Positions 31,150 through 43,456 of a stretch of 64,000 nt of DNA are shown piece by piece. Within the stretch, counting starts at the first letter, position 1; the number at the start of each line of letters is the position of its first letter. The notes below the pieces were generated by a model. It had not been told where the DNA came from. It searched no databases and saw nothing but the letters and a program-made list of their open reading frames with translations. Both the position numbers and the translations under genes were made by a program. Source of the stretch: Ligula intestinalis (Eukaryota > Platyhelminthes > Cestoda > Diphyllobothriidea > Diphyllobothriidae); contig JAYGXS010000002.1 in assembly GCA_036362985.1 (NCBI GenBank), positions 10,575,598-10,639,597 of the forward strand, in the 5' to 3' direction.

Positions 31150-31690
31150 CTAATATAGCATTCTAGCTTTTTTTAAGACTTTTACGGAAGTGGACATAAA
31201 AGCATCTAGGGGCAGAGTATTCCAAGCTTCAAACACTCTATTACAGAAGAAGAACTTTCGTAGGTCTAGTCTGGTCCCTGTTACGCGTAGTTTGAACGGA
31301 TTTCCCTTTAAGTTCGTGGTTGTAGCACACTCGAAGAGCTCACCAGGCATTAGGCAGCAGTCCTGATCAGGCATTATACGAAATGTTTGCATCAGATCGC
31401 CACATAGCTGCCTGTAACTTAAAGGGAAGAGATTGAGGTTTGCTAAACGTTTTTCATCCGGTCAGAAGCTTATTTGAACGCCTTTGTACCTTCTCGAGGA
31501 GATTGAGGTCTTTCGCGGTCCAGGGTCTCCATGCTTGGAGAGCAAACTCCAGTTCCGGTCGTAAAAATGTTCCAAAGACCTTGGCAAAGGAGTCTTTATC
31601 AAAGGCGCAGAAAGCCTGTTTGACAAGGTACAGGGCAGACATCGCAGGCATGGCTCCTTTTGGGCAGTGCAGCGAGTGAGTGAGTATGTG
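31150..31690 (-). pseudogene. CR1/Jockey-like LINE: thumb and C-terminus, minus strand
   Basis: Two frames: 31651-31454 reads FGTFLRPELEFALQAWRPWT and AKDLNLLEKVQRRSNKLLTG, the post-catalytic region. 31392-31150 reads LKGNPFKLRVTGTRLDLRKF and RVFEAWNTLPLDAF, the C-terminal pattern. The same two blocks occur, more decayed, in the LINE at 27060-29140, so this is a second copy of that clade. Frames are separated by stops. Confidence 0.75.
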
Positions 31691-31699
31691 AGTGATTTC

Positions 31700-32350
31700 G
31701 TATGAATACTCAGTCAGTATATTAAGGGTAAGTCACTGCAGTAGGCAATGCCTTTGAAGCCCCTATTGAAAACTTGATGCATAAAATATTCAACGTAAAT
31801 GTGTTACTATAAAATAGTGAATAACATATGCATGTACAGTTTTTTATCTGTGTGTGGCCACTGTTTCGGTGACTGCTGACAGTGCTTTCTTGTGTATGTA
31901 GTAGACAAAATCGCGCGTGAAGCCCTATAGGAACTAGAGCGCTCTATACTTAAAATTAATTGCATTGCCCTCATCATCGAAAACCGCCAGTGGTGGTTCT
32001 ATAACCCACCTCCTAACACGAGACGCTACAGACGAGGTCATGCAAGACATTCTTGGTCGCCCAGTCGCGCTCCATCCTGCGCAATGGTCCATGTCCGCAT
32101 GCAACTCGCAATCTTACCCCTCACGCAACTGAGATGCGCACGCACTCCAAACTGCTAAGGCTTATAATAATATTTATTTGCAAAGCACATCTTCTGTGCC
32201 GTCAAAACACCGGAAGAGAGGAAAAAACCTGAGCAAGCCTCTTCTTTTGCAGTCACTATTGGATTTGTTTTGGTTTAGTTTTGGTTTTATGCTTGGTCAA
32301 TAGTGTAAAGCTTACTTATAAGAAGAGCACTCTGGACCCTTCTAACAAGT
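31700..32350. other. Sequence between LINE and R1 copies
   Basis: No gene. The stretch 31970-32090 (GTGGTGGTTCTATAACCCACCTCC) is shared with 33270-33350, so it belongs to a repeat, probably an outer part of the R1-type family. Confidence 0.4.
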
Positions 32351-32354
32351 TCCA

Positions 32355-32605
32355 TGTTAATGCCACATGGGGATCCGCCCCAATCGAAAGCGGACGCAGG
32401 CAGCATCGTTGGCCGCTGTGACAACCCCATGCGCTTACACGGCCTTCATGGTAGAACGCCATGCCAAACCGAATGGCAACTTCCTTCTTAATCTACTGTA
32501 CAGAAAACAGTGCTCCTACGAATCGGGCCTTCACGGACTTTGCTGTCTTTGCCCAAGGAAGCGGGCCTGGAAGACCTACGTCATGAGATTAACTCCCAAC
32601 TTTTG
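32355..32605 (-). repeat. R1 repeat, copy a (partial)
   Basis: Minus-strand copy of the dispersed repeat described at 60900-61310. Shares CGGACGCAGGCAGC-TCGTTGGCC with 33450-33490 and, inverted, with 41395-41430. Ends near the R1 start. Confidence 0.6.
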
Positions 32606-33374
32606 ATGTGACCGAGCTCAATCATCATTCAAACGTCCCTCGTATTCAATTGAATTTTTCCTGTGTCATCTTATGTGACTGCGAAATGGATAATTTCGTC
32701 ATCGACACTATCGTGAAGCAAGGTGGCGACTCTCAATCATTCACAGTCCATCGATCCCAGGCTGCATTTCCTTCTTATCCCGCGGAACAGTTCCCACTAT
32801 GAGTACCAGCACCCATACCTACTTTCCAGACTATGATCTTTCCTTTGCTGCCAACGGTGTATCTCCCTCCCCTCAACGAATACTGACATGGCAAACTGAT
32901 TTCCCATCGAAGTTCAACGCAGCCCACCTGTCTCACTCACATTTAGTTGAGATAACCAATCCCCTACTAACATGCCGCTCCTCCCGTATTCATTAACTTT
33001 CCTCTTGCCAACACGCAAACTTAGTGGCTTACGCAGTCGAGGTGACCTTTCCTCCTACCGACCGGCAATTACGGCATTGAAATTACTCACGCACGCCAGC
33101 CACAGCCATTCATGCTAGTCACAACGGCTCCTTCGACCTGGCTCCCATAAGCGAGCCACATGAGCATCAGCTGTACAAACCCTACCATTGGTACGCATCT
33201 ACTTACCTATATTTAACTATTCTTCCTTCTTTTGATTCTTATATGACACCAACTATGGCCTCGGAAGGGAACACTGATGGTGGTTCCACAACCCACCTCC
33301 TAATGTGAGCCCCCCAGACGAAGTTGCGCAACTGAGGCGTACACACGCACTCAGGACTTTTCGGGCCAATCATT

Positions 33375-33620
33375 TTCCTGAGGCTGAATCACAAAGAGCC
33401 CGCTCTGGGCCCTTTTAACAATTCCCACGTTGATGACACACCAGAATCCGCCCCGACCGGGAGTGAACGCAGGCAGCGTCGTTGGCCGCTGTGATGACCC
33501 TGCGCGCTCACATGGCTTTCGCGGTCGAACACTACCCCAAACCGCGTGGCAATTTCCTTTTTTCGCTTCTGTATGTAATGCATTGTTTCTAGGGATCTGA
33601 GCTTCCTGAAACTTATCTCC
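33375..33620 (-). repeat. R1 repeat, copy b (partial)
   Basis: Aligns with copy a over CCGCCCCGACCG...GCAGCGTCGTTGGCCGCTG and the following CGTGGCAATTTCCTT. The R1 start is missing. Confidence 0.5.
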
Positions 33621-33769
33621 TCTCCTAAAGAAGCGGACATTAGTCTTAACATAACTTGATGGGTCTACATTCCCTAGCACAGTCTGGAATGGTATGGGAC
33701 AGCCCGCGTTCTTGCAATACCTCACAGATATTATCCACTCCCAATTAGTGTCAAGCACGCAAGGCGTTG

Positions 33770-34510
33770 CGTCATCGCTGTATATACTGCTGAAAAATGA
33801 GGACGTCCGTCTGCCGGGCCTAGAATATACTATTGATTGATTTATTGTTCCACTTGTGAATCATAGCGGTCAGTAGTCTTTTCCATGGCAGATGCAGTTT
33901 TAAACGATTGAAATAATAGTTGATTTATCTGAATAGGGCCTTTAGTGACTGTGGACAATACAAGTGGTGCCCGAGAGACCCCTAGTGAAGAAATAAGTCT
34001 ATCGGAATTCAGGTTGAATTTTGATGGTTACCCTGGCTGGCATCACGAAATTGGGAATTCATACGAAATTACCCACATACATAAGCATGAAAGCTACCCA
34101 GCCGATGATTGGGTTTCAACTTAAAGTTTCTCGGCAGTTACACTTCCTATCCGCGCGTTAGTACGAAGGAATGTGTCAACCAATTGCGTGTATCGTGGCC
34201 CAATATGCTACCATGCAAACTGGTAAGGTTTCTTGCAAAATATACGGCGTATTTTCTTCAAAAACGTTAACTCAGTAGTTAAGCATTGTACAGTTTGTCC
34301 TTTGAACCTACTCATTGCCGCATGGGTGAGGCGTTTTAACTCATCATATTGTATGGTAATCATTGGTCAGTTTTGAATGCAGCCCTGGGCTCATAATTTA
34401 TTGTTTTGGCTGTTCAGCCCATTTAGGTCTACTCTCGTATAGGGGGATCTCCTTTATTAATATTTTGATCTAACTTTTCGGGTTACTCTACACTTCCAAC
34501 GCACCTTATT
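33770..34510. other. Region upstream of the FAR1-like gene
   Basis: No coding feature recognised; any promoter of the gene at 34522 should lie here. No obvious core element seen. Confidence 0.35.
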
Positions 34511-34521
34511 GTTTAGTCTGC

Positions 34522-35653
34522 ATGATGAGTGCTTCCAGAGTTAATGGAGAAGAGAATTATCAGGTACAAGAAGATTTGAAGGATGGGAAGATGGAGCAGT
34601 GCGAAAACACCGATAGCGTTACTTTGCAAACAGCACTCTGTCCGGGTGATCTCACGGGGCAGACAGAGGTGATGGCGATTGAGGCCAACGAGCCGGTATC
34701 CGAGACGTTCCGAAGATTTCTTTACGGACACAAATTCACATCTTTCGGTGAATTAGAAGAGGCAATCAAGCGTTTTAGTCAAGTGAGAGGTGCTCTGTTT
34801 ACTGATAAAATTTAGGAAACCAGTTATCATTTCAAACCCGTGAATTCACACAAATTCTCAGCTGACAACCCTAATGCGGTTAAGTTCGTTTTCTACAGCC
34901 GCAAATACGTGTGTGTGATGAGCTCAACCAAAAAGTGTGTTCCATATACCGGTTATATTATATTGTTTGTGCAGACGTGTTGGCTGTGATGCGTTCTTCA
35001 ACATCATGTATCAGAAGGAGGGCTTCTTCATAATCACGTCGTTCAGAACGGAACATAATCACGAACCTGTGCCTGTCGAACTCTCCCGTACTAAGCCGAA
35101 ACCCCCATGTCCCCAGGTGTTTGACTCTGGTTCCCTGCATACATCCTCGCCAGAAGGTTGTGAGATACAAATTCGTATTAAACGCTCTTTTTGCAGCGCA
35201 AGAACAAACCCGTATCCTAGGTTCTGCGTTTAAAGCTATTTTTCAGGACAAAGTTTTTAAGAGCTTTGATGACCTAGTGTCTGCAGTGAGGGCATACGAA
35301 AAGGTAAGTCTAAATAGCTAATCTACTCATTTTGCAGGCCTCCAATACAAAGTTCATGCGAAAACTGAGCGTCAAGTTGCAACCGAATCACCCTCTTATT
35401 GATAGTTTGAAGTACCGATATGTGTACTTCGTCTGTTGTCATGCCGGAGTGTTTCATAGCTCTAGTCTGAGACTGAGCACGACGTAAGCAGTTATTCATT
35501 TATTTCAAACAATATAGATCACGGAGATTCGGTTGCATGGCGCGCTTCACTGCCATCGAACTTGAAGGTGGATTGCACGTAAAAGCTCTTAATTTGGCCC
35601 ACAATCACATTTGCAGTAAGAAGACGGTGTCAGCCTATTCCAAAAAGACGTGA
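34522..35653 (+). CDS. Two-domain FAR1/ZSWIM-like zinc-binding protein, six exons
   Basis: Model: 34522-34782, 34816-34934, 34975-35116, 35154-35303, 35338-35483, 35518-35653, coding for 317 residues. All introns are GT-AG and only 33-40 nt. Without splicing, the first frame ends at TAG 34813-34815, which is the 3' end of intron 1. Domain 1: KFTSFGELEEAIKRFSQ, VKFVFYSRKYVCV, GCDAFFNI, FRTEHNHEP. Domain 2: VFKSFDDLVSAVRAYEK, YRYVYFVCC, GCMARFTAIE, NLAHNHIC. Each keeps the Cys...Cys...His-x-His set of the FAR1/WRKY-GCM1-type fold known from N-termini of MULE transposases and ZSWIM proteins, a likely DNA-binding module. Introns 1 and 4 (phase 0) and 2 and 5 (phase 2) fall at matching places in the two domains. 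No transposase DDE or SWIM domain follows. Either a host gene or the spliced N-terminal part of a transposon. Confidence 0.7.
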
Positions 35654-37700
35654 TGTGGGTTGCCTGTCTTGAGACGCCGGCTCTGAGGGTGATAAATGCT
35701 GAGACCGTATCGTGTTTGTTTGTAACTCGGTGTGCTGCCTGTAGTTCGCAGTGGTTCGATAAATTCAAGATGTAACCCATGCGCGAGTTGTTAGCAACGG
35801 AACTCTCCATACCTTACCAAGAAACGCACGGCATGGCAATGCTTTACCCCGTCCGGGGTACCCCCTCTTAGTCCGGCGTGAGGGAACAAGCGAGCAGCAG
35901 GTAAGAAAGGGCATTTCCAATCATGCATTAATTCAGAAGTTCAGCTCGTGCAGTCACAAAAAGATATCAGGGCGGCAATGAGTGCCTGACTGTAAGCAGG
36001 TAAGATTCTATCAAAGGCACATTGATAACATAGCCTTTCCCAGGTAACGGTGCGATAGGCTACCCGAAAATTGAATTTTTCCCCACCGCGCAAACCAACA
36101 CTGCTGTGTCCATTTTCTATACTCCCTCTTATGATAATCTGTGTCAGTCGACCTCCGAAAAAAATGCTGTTAAAAAACAATACTAATGTTTGCGAAATAT
36201 TACTTCATTTTTAATAAAAGGTGCATTAATTCAATAATTATGTTGGGGTTGCGTACAACCTAAAGGGTCCTTCACGCATTCAAAGACTGGTTAGTAAAAT
36301 ATGCTGTAAGGAAACTTTGCAAGCGACGATAGAGATCACAGGCTCATGCTTGGATCACAGATGTAGCTGGTGAAGCACATGGGGAAGGAGCCGACGACGT
36401 TTGTCGTTCGCTGGCGTAACTTGTTTTATGCTTGCAGGACATGGATTTCTAAGCCAAACCATTGGTTAAAGTATTTTGTATTGTGATATCGCAAACTTCT
36501 TTCATGCCAATTTTGATTGGGAGCATCACATATTTATGTGTATGTTGAAATTATAATCACTTATTTGGTAAGGGGAGATACTCTTCCATTTTTTATCTTA
36601 TATATGAACTAGGGGGCGCCCGTAAGCAGAATTCGTAGAACACAAGCTTCGAAGCCCAGTCCATTGTCCGTCGTGCGGCATTAGTCTGATCGGTCTACGG
36701 CGTATGCAGAGGCCCATATTTTCTAGGTTGTGGTCATACATATTGAATGTTATTACGTTCGTCTATTTGGCTGCCAAAAGCAGTATTCTAGGTTTACCTT
36801 CGAGCTCATCCTAGAAAACGCCGTATGCGTTTGCACAGGGGTTTCGTCAGGTCCATGAAAGTAGAGTAGATATGATTTTTCATCTCTTAGCACTCACCTT
36901 GTGGCCGGTGGATAGTGAAGATCGTTTCTTGGTGTCGTCGGAAGCCGAAAGTAGTTTCTGTTCTAGCTGACGATTGAGAACAATAGGAGTGAAAACTTGC
37001 CCGGTGATTTTGAGCGGCAAGATGTCACCGTTATTATTACAGTTGCCAGTTCCCCTTCAGCTCATACAGGTGCACTATAAAAGTCGCCCTGAAATCCCGA
37101 GTAAATGGTCCTTGGCGCCGCACTTTGAGTGTTATTATAAGTTTGTACGTCGGCAGGGAGCCGTCATGCTTGTACATTTCGACTGGGGCCGGTTCGAGTC
37201 CCGCTGCTTTCCAGTTGGAATGTTGTTGTATGGCTTACGGTAGAGAAGGTAGGATCTCAGGTCATCGTTCAACTTGGGGTAGTTGGTCGATGGCTGCGTC
37301 GGACATTTTAGATGGATGGCAGGGTACGCTTCTGAGGTCCCCAATCCAGCGTCTCTCAATTTGCGAGTTCTGTGCCAGAAGTGTCGTTCTATTGGGGTCT
37401 CCTTGATGTAGCAAAAGTAAGACTTCATTTGGTTGCGGTCAGACTACAATGGCTTCTTCGCAAAGGGGCCTCTGTGGCACTCACAATGGCGACAATGTTA
37501 TCGCCTAGTTTATCACATACCTTCAAGATAAGACTACTTCCTCGTATGACTTTTAAAAATATGTGCTGGATAAGTTGAGACTCGAAACACATTCAGTGAG
37601 CCCTATCCGTTATTTTATACACGTTTCAATCCACTTAGTTGTAACGGTGGCATCTGTCGTGTGTCACCATCTAATTACGCCTTTTGGAATCCACAAGGAA
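35654..37700. other. Region 3' of the FAR1-like gene
   Basis: I found no transposase, SWIM or other continuation of the gene. A B-box-like GGCCGGTTCGAGTCCCGC lies at 37187-37205 and may be another tRNA-derived scrap. Short ORFs look like chance. Confidence 0.4.
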
Positions 37701-39339
37701 GAACACAATAAGAAGGGCGTAACTTTGGAAGCCGCCTGGAGGAGAGTTTATTGTGCACAAAAGACGGAGTTGCTGTCTCGGGTGGCATTTGTGCCGCTGG
37801 AATTGTCCAGGGCTGAATGTCCCGCAGCGGGGCAAAGCCCGAGGTGGACTGGCTGTGTCCTTATCACTCAGTGTTGCAACTCAGTGTCTGAGATGTGACA
37901 GTTACTGATAATTTATTGTCAAGCGTTTTCGCATGTGATATGATTGGGTGCGTTGGAATAAGGTCATCTACTGCGTGTGGCGCACGTAAGTGGCTCTGGA
38001 GGAACTGCGACTAGTTGGCACGTGTGTAGGCTCGCGTGTGTGTGCGGTCCAGGGTTTAAGGCCATCGAACGGGGACACTCACAGCGAAGACGCAGGACCT
38101 TGCGGCAGTCCGCATTGTCAAAGGAATCATTGTGGCAGTCAGGCACGACGCATTAAAGCAGCCCGCAAGATTCTGCTCGCATTCGGTTAGGCTAGGCTCC
38201 TAGAACGTTTACTCAGGAATACCGTTTAGCCAAGATAAAAAAGGACATCTCTAATTATTCCCTTCTTATTTAGTTGTGGCAGATACGTGAAACTAGCTCT
38301 CCACCGTGTATTCTAACTAGAATCTATTAAGAGGAGGTCGTGAAAATGCCCCCTCCCGAACGTGATGGAGGTGACCCAAAATCAGTCACAATTTTTTTAC
38401 ATTATTGATATCAAAATTGTGCGAAAATCCCTTCTCACTCCTTTTTATGAACTAAAACGGGCAAAAAAGTAGTCTTTTTATTTGAGCAGGCGTTCTGATG
38501 TAAAAGTAAGGTCTGTAAATATTTGCTCTCCTTCTGAGCAGCTCTTAGTTAACCTGGTTTTCTTGGTTACCGAATTATCAGACGAACAGGCATTGACGCG
38601 TTGGCACCTTTAGCCGGTTGGCTTTTTCTGCTAATGTACTATAGAATGAGCTCTGGCTCTAGGTTGTTGCTTCTGGTTCGATTTGTGGAAAAATAACGGC
38701 ATTGTGGTTCAGGCGTGGATTCATGGTCCAAACTTAAAGATACTGCATTTCCGGCCTTTGCACTAATCTTCCTTCCGCGCTATATATTTGCATCCGGTTG
38801 TCCGGTTTCGTGTTTTTGAATATGCCTTGCCCGGGGTGCGCGATTTCAGCTGCCCAATTCCTGGAATGATAATCAGCTGCGAATACGTGGTCTCTTGTGC
38901 TGCTTTTATATTCGGCTGCTGACATCTAATCGGGAATCCCCATACAAACAATTATTTGAAAACATATGCAAATGCAGGCTTGTAGCCGACGGCCACTACG
39001 CCTGTCGCCCCTTCGTTTTCCAAGGCCCGCTGCACCAAGGTCATGCGTCGTCAAAAACAACTTCCCCAATGCTTTCTTTCACTGGTGCCCCCACCCCCGA
39101 GGCTTGACCTTGCAGCTGCTTCTGGCTAACCGATAACAGCTGTGCCAGCGTCCCCTGTCCTTCAGCTTTCCGGAGGCGCCCACAGTTAACCTCATCTTAT
39201 TCAGTCACGTACACACGCCCGCGTATATACGTGCGTCCAAATAACTATCCCTGCTTAAGGATCATTTGAATAAACCACCCCTCGGCCGATGCAGCAAAGA
39301 CCTCTACAGACGACATACCCTTGGGCAAATTTCAACGCA

Positions 39340-39545
39340 CCAATAGCAAACCACTTGAACTTTCTCCACAATCCTACTTAAGCAGCTGCCACCACTGTCT
39401 CATACACTCTCAGATCTGGCTGGACGCAGTCAATACTAGCTCTGGCTTCGACAATGGCCACTGCCGCTTGAAACAACCAGGAGTTCTGTATGCAATTAAT
39501 CACTCCTTCTGGGGACTTCTGCCTTTTACCCTCAACCTGGGGATT
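39340..39545 (-). repeat. R1-related repeat, inverted match to 54825-55030
   Basis: Long reverse-complement match to 54825-55030, for example CACTTGAAC-TTCTCC, GACGCAGTCAATACTAGCTC, GGCCACTGCCGCTTGAAAC and AGGAGTTCTGTATGCAAT. The shared TTTATTGTATACAG motif links both to R1. Confidence 0.7.
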
Positions 39546-39744
39546 TGGGCTGATGATTGTAGTGATCCAAAGTACGCCCAAGACTTCGACCACTACAGGC
39601 TTTAAGGCCACATATTCATATACAACGTATTCTTTCAGCCTTTTTCTCAACACCCGTTTTAATTGGCATCGGTATCGAAAGAACACCGCCGTGTTGAAGC
39701 TGGCGCTGTTTTTTTCTAGGCCTATCGCTGGAGGTACCGTGGGT

Positions 39745-40170
39745 TAAATTCTAGCAGCTGTGATCTTAAGACCATGGTTCCTTAGGAGAGAAGAAGTCGG
39801 TGGAGGCCAGAATAGAAGGAAGTGTTTATTGCGTACATAGAGGAACGGATAATAGATGGAAAGAGTTTTGGCTCTCGGCTGACCGCAGTCCGGCTGCGAA
39901 GGCGTCAAATCCGGAGTGGTGAGAGTGTCTAGAATCGCTGGTGGCCGGTGCATACTTTGTTACGGCAGCCAATCACGCGGCTAATACCTAGGCTAGCGGT
40001 CGTGGCGCGACCTTAAGATGGGGGAAGGCTGGCGTGGACGCGCGAGCACAGCGAGGCCTGACCCCAGCCGGCAGTGGTCGCGCAGGCCTTGCAGACCAAA
40101 GGCGCCATGAGTCAGTGGCTGGGTTCCAAGTGGCGGCTAGGGGCCACTACAGGCCTTCTGAAATTACTTA
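39745..40170 (+). repeat. R1 repeat, copy c
   Basis: Starts TTAAATTCTAGCAGCTGTGATC, then ACCATGGTTCCTTAGGAGAG, GGAGGCCAGAATAGAAGG and TTTATTGCGTACATAGAGG, and ends with GGCGGCTAGGGGCCACTACAG. Full length or nearly so. Confidence 0.75.
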
Positions 40171-41204
40171 TTCTCCTAGAGTGTTTGCCGAATTTTGGGC
40201 TCGTTTTCACTGAACAAGCATCAGTGCTTTTGCGTGCTAGTCTAATAAATTCTGTCGCAATGACTTGGATGAAGTCCTGTAGTTCTCAACACCTTTGTTC
40301 ACACATATTTGTGAGCCATGCTAGGGCCCACTTTGCTTAACAGTTTCGGTCTGCCTACAACTATGCTTTGATGTCTTCTTCCCTTGATATCGTTGCGAGA
40401 TGCCAAGCCAAGGATGCCTCCACATCCATCATTTCGATTGGCACGAGTAATTCACGGCGAGCTCACCTCCAGGTACTCACATAGTTCAACCGGTGACCTT
40501 GACAATCAAGGACCCACCCATTTTGTCTCCTTGCTACTGGAAGTCGGTACTGGGGACCCAGTGTCTCTGTTTTGCAAGGGTCTTGGCAGAAGTTCATGAC
40601 TTTTGTGACAAGAAACTCTTTCTATGACAGCGTGATCTTTATCTGCCCGGGCACAGAAGTCGCCTAAAGCATTCAGCAAGGGTATGGTAGGGTATACAGC
40701 TCTTCGAAGACATCCTCCTGCGTGCCGTCATTAGGGACTCGAAGTTGTAACGGGCTTTTTTGCATAGAGGAATCCAGCTTTCTGAAGAGCTCGGTTTCGA
40801 TGACGAAGATGACCAGCTTTATGCAACCCTCTCGTAAGTCACCCATTTCAGGAGGAGATGTAACGTGCACTGTCTCAACATCGTAAGGAGTGAAGCCGTG
40901 GGTAAGCAGGGCCACCTGACTTCCTGTATCCATTTATGCGCTTCTCTAGCTTATTTGTAACGCTTAGGTAGGGCAATTTATCATAGTTACTGAGTTCCAT
41001 TATTTTTATGCCTTTTATCAATGAGAGAAGGGCTTAAATGTTATAGCCTTTGTCTACGCATACCTCCACATTGTTGACTTCCGCCGGTCACTATATATGG
41101 GCTAGCAAGCATCCAAAGAAGTTGTTACAATGAGTTCTTGGTAGTAATTGAATAAAGCAACCACCACACACGTCAAGGCCCCCGCGGTATCTCATTGTGA
41201 GGGT

Positions 41205-41680
41205 ATCGAGAAGCATTAAGCTTATTCAGGTTTAACCCTAACGGTTGCGATCTTGTAGGTCCGGTTCCTTGGGAGATGTGCAAGAAGTCTTGGGGAGGCC
41301 AGAGTAGTAGGAAAATGTATTGTGTATGCAAGAGTAAGGAGAAAGTTGCTACTCGGTCTGGCATGGCGTTCGACCGTGAAGGCCGTGTGAGAGCACGGCG
41401 TCGTCAGAGCGGCCAACGACGCTGCCTGCCGTGACCGTCCCACTCGGGACGGAATTCCTAGTGTCGTCTAGCCAGAAGCCACCGCCTAGCTGCAGCCTTG
41501 AAGGTCATTGATTGGATCACGCGTAGGCACATTAGTAGGTCGCCCATCAGTGCGTCTGGCGGTAGTCACGACCTTGGGGTTTGTCCAGATGGATTGAGGT
41601 CGCGTCATTGTGGGTTGAGGCTAGAATGGGGGAGACGGTGCGTGCGTCAGTTGCGTCTGGCAGCAGTGACCACTACAAGG
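41205..41680 (+). repeat. R1 repeat, copy d
   Basis: GGTTTAACCCTAACGGTTGC, TTGGGGAGGCCAGAGTAGTA and the end GGCAGCAGTGACCACTACA match the family. The middle also matches copies a and b inverted. Confidence 0.7.
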
Positions 41681-42639
41681 GGATGTTGTGAACTGAGTTT
41701 AATTGCGGCTCACCTGCCTTACTCAACTGCACATCTAATCACGTGATTTTGCGCATTGCTTGAACGATTTGGTGGCAGCCGTTGGGCGATTACCTTTTCT
41801 AAATTTGCTGCTGGATTTCCGTCGCATAGTGCAGGTCTTGGACTGTAGCTGTAACAACCGGTAAGGCGAGGCGACTGGGAATAATGGGTGACCATACCGA
41901 GCACCGAGTTTCGCAATCGAGGCCTACAGCACCACAAGAGTAGGTGGAATGTGGTCAGTTATATATTGGCCGTCCGATGGCTGGAAGCAAGCGCGGTGAC
42001 TTGCTTGATTTTGAAGGTAAATGTCCAAATTTTCAGCAAAAAATGGCTCCATTCACGGAGAGCCAGGGATAAGGTAAGTTAAAAGGTCAGAATACTCAGA
42101 GTTAAAGGTTTTTACGATACTCACATCTATTATGGGGACAGATCGTCTTTCCACTTCTGAATTTCCGTTTCTTCACACGTGAGGTAGCGTGCTAAGAATG
42201 GGCGTACAGGGTGTTGATATGCCGATGTACGGCAAGCCATATAACGGAAACTTTGGTGCCTAGTATGGGAATACTTCGCAGCCATTAGTTCAGAGTGGAG
42301 AGGGTGAGTGACCTCCCTAGGGATGCGACTAGTAAATTGCTTGACCACTGGTAATTGTCACTGTATTATAATATCAGCTAAAAAACATAGGAACACCGGC
42401 AGCTGAAGAGAGCATTCGGAGGATACGTCTAAAAATAACCAGGCATTTTTTGAGTAAAGCTGGAAAAAATGGAGAGCAACTATAAATCGCCAGAAGCTAT
42501 GGTAATACCTCCCCACCCAGGCCAGGTGTCATGATAACATCTAGAAGACCGGCGGCTGCAGAGGGTATAAAGGATTGAGGCGACCGGAGCAACCCCTAGA
42601 CAGCCACCCGCTCTCGCTCAGATCTTACAGGCGTGACAG

Positions 42640-42800
42640 TGCCAGGGGCCACGTCAAGGAGCCATTGTAGCCTGACACTTATTCCACCAGTTGGCTACTC
42701 TACATAAACACACACACTGGGCCGAACGCGCGGCCCGACTTATCCAAACCACAGTTTCGTATAGTGCCTTCTTATAGTTACAGACCCGTTAGGCTGTGTA
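42640..42800 (+). repeat. R2 repeat, copy a
   Basis: Second dispersed family: CTGACACTTATTCCACCAGTTGGC, then an ACACACACTGGGC block and GCGCGGC. Other copies at 55950-56110, 56300-56460 and 61540-61700. Confidence 0.55.
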
Positions 42801-43215
42801 TAGGCGGGGATTTGTTGTCACTAGCTCGAGTCTAAGCGAACTTCACTAGAATCCCACGACTGCGGTTCTCGACGCCTGGATCAGCCAATCGCAGTTGCCG
42901 CATAGACGCCGTTCTGGGCTGGTGACGAATAGCAAGTCTGCACGCCTGAAGTGCTCTCTCTGTCAATTGGCCTGACTGCTGTCAAACCAACACTTGGACT
43001 CGGCCAGCCCTCCTGGCTTGTCGTATGCTCTCCAAGTTAAATCTCCTTTCGTCTATTCTCCGCTCCTCTGTGTACACAATATACTGTTCCTACTACTCCG
43101 GCCTTCCCAAGACTTCATCTCTACTAAGTAACCATGGTCTGAAGATCGCAATTGCTAGGGTTTAACTTACTTAACATCGTGCGATAGATTCTTCGAGACG
43201 ACTACGTCTATTCTA
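42800..43215 (-). repeat. R1 repeat, copy e
   Basis: Minus-strand copy: TGTGTACACAATATACTGTT, GTAACCATGGTCTGAAGATCGC, GGGTTTAACTTACTTAAC and CGATAG in reverse family order. Confidence 0.75.
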
Positions 43216-43456
43216 AGGTCATCGGCCGAGCCGATCAGTAGATTGGTGTGGGGAATGGGCACAGCTTCTGATGTATCTGATGACGTCGTGTGTGCGCGCC
43301 GCGTACACGACCTGGTCCCAAAACGCAAGCACCAGAATTTTAGTCTACAGGAAGTTGAGTGACCTGTATCTCGCAGATGTGAGAGTGCTCTTGCGGCCCT
43401 CAGTTAACCAGTCGGCCACTCTATATATGCACACACTCGGTCTATACATATATAGT

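Noticed and set aside
40673..40933. Minus-strand 86-residue ORF as a gene
   Set aside because: Reads like a protein but shows no family, start context or splice support that I can name; possibly part of an unrecognised retroelement.
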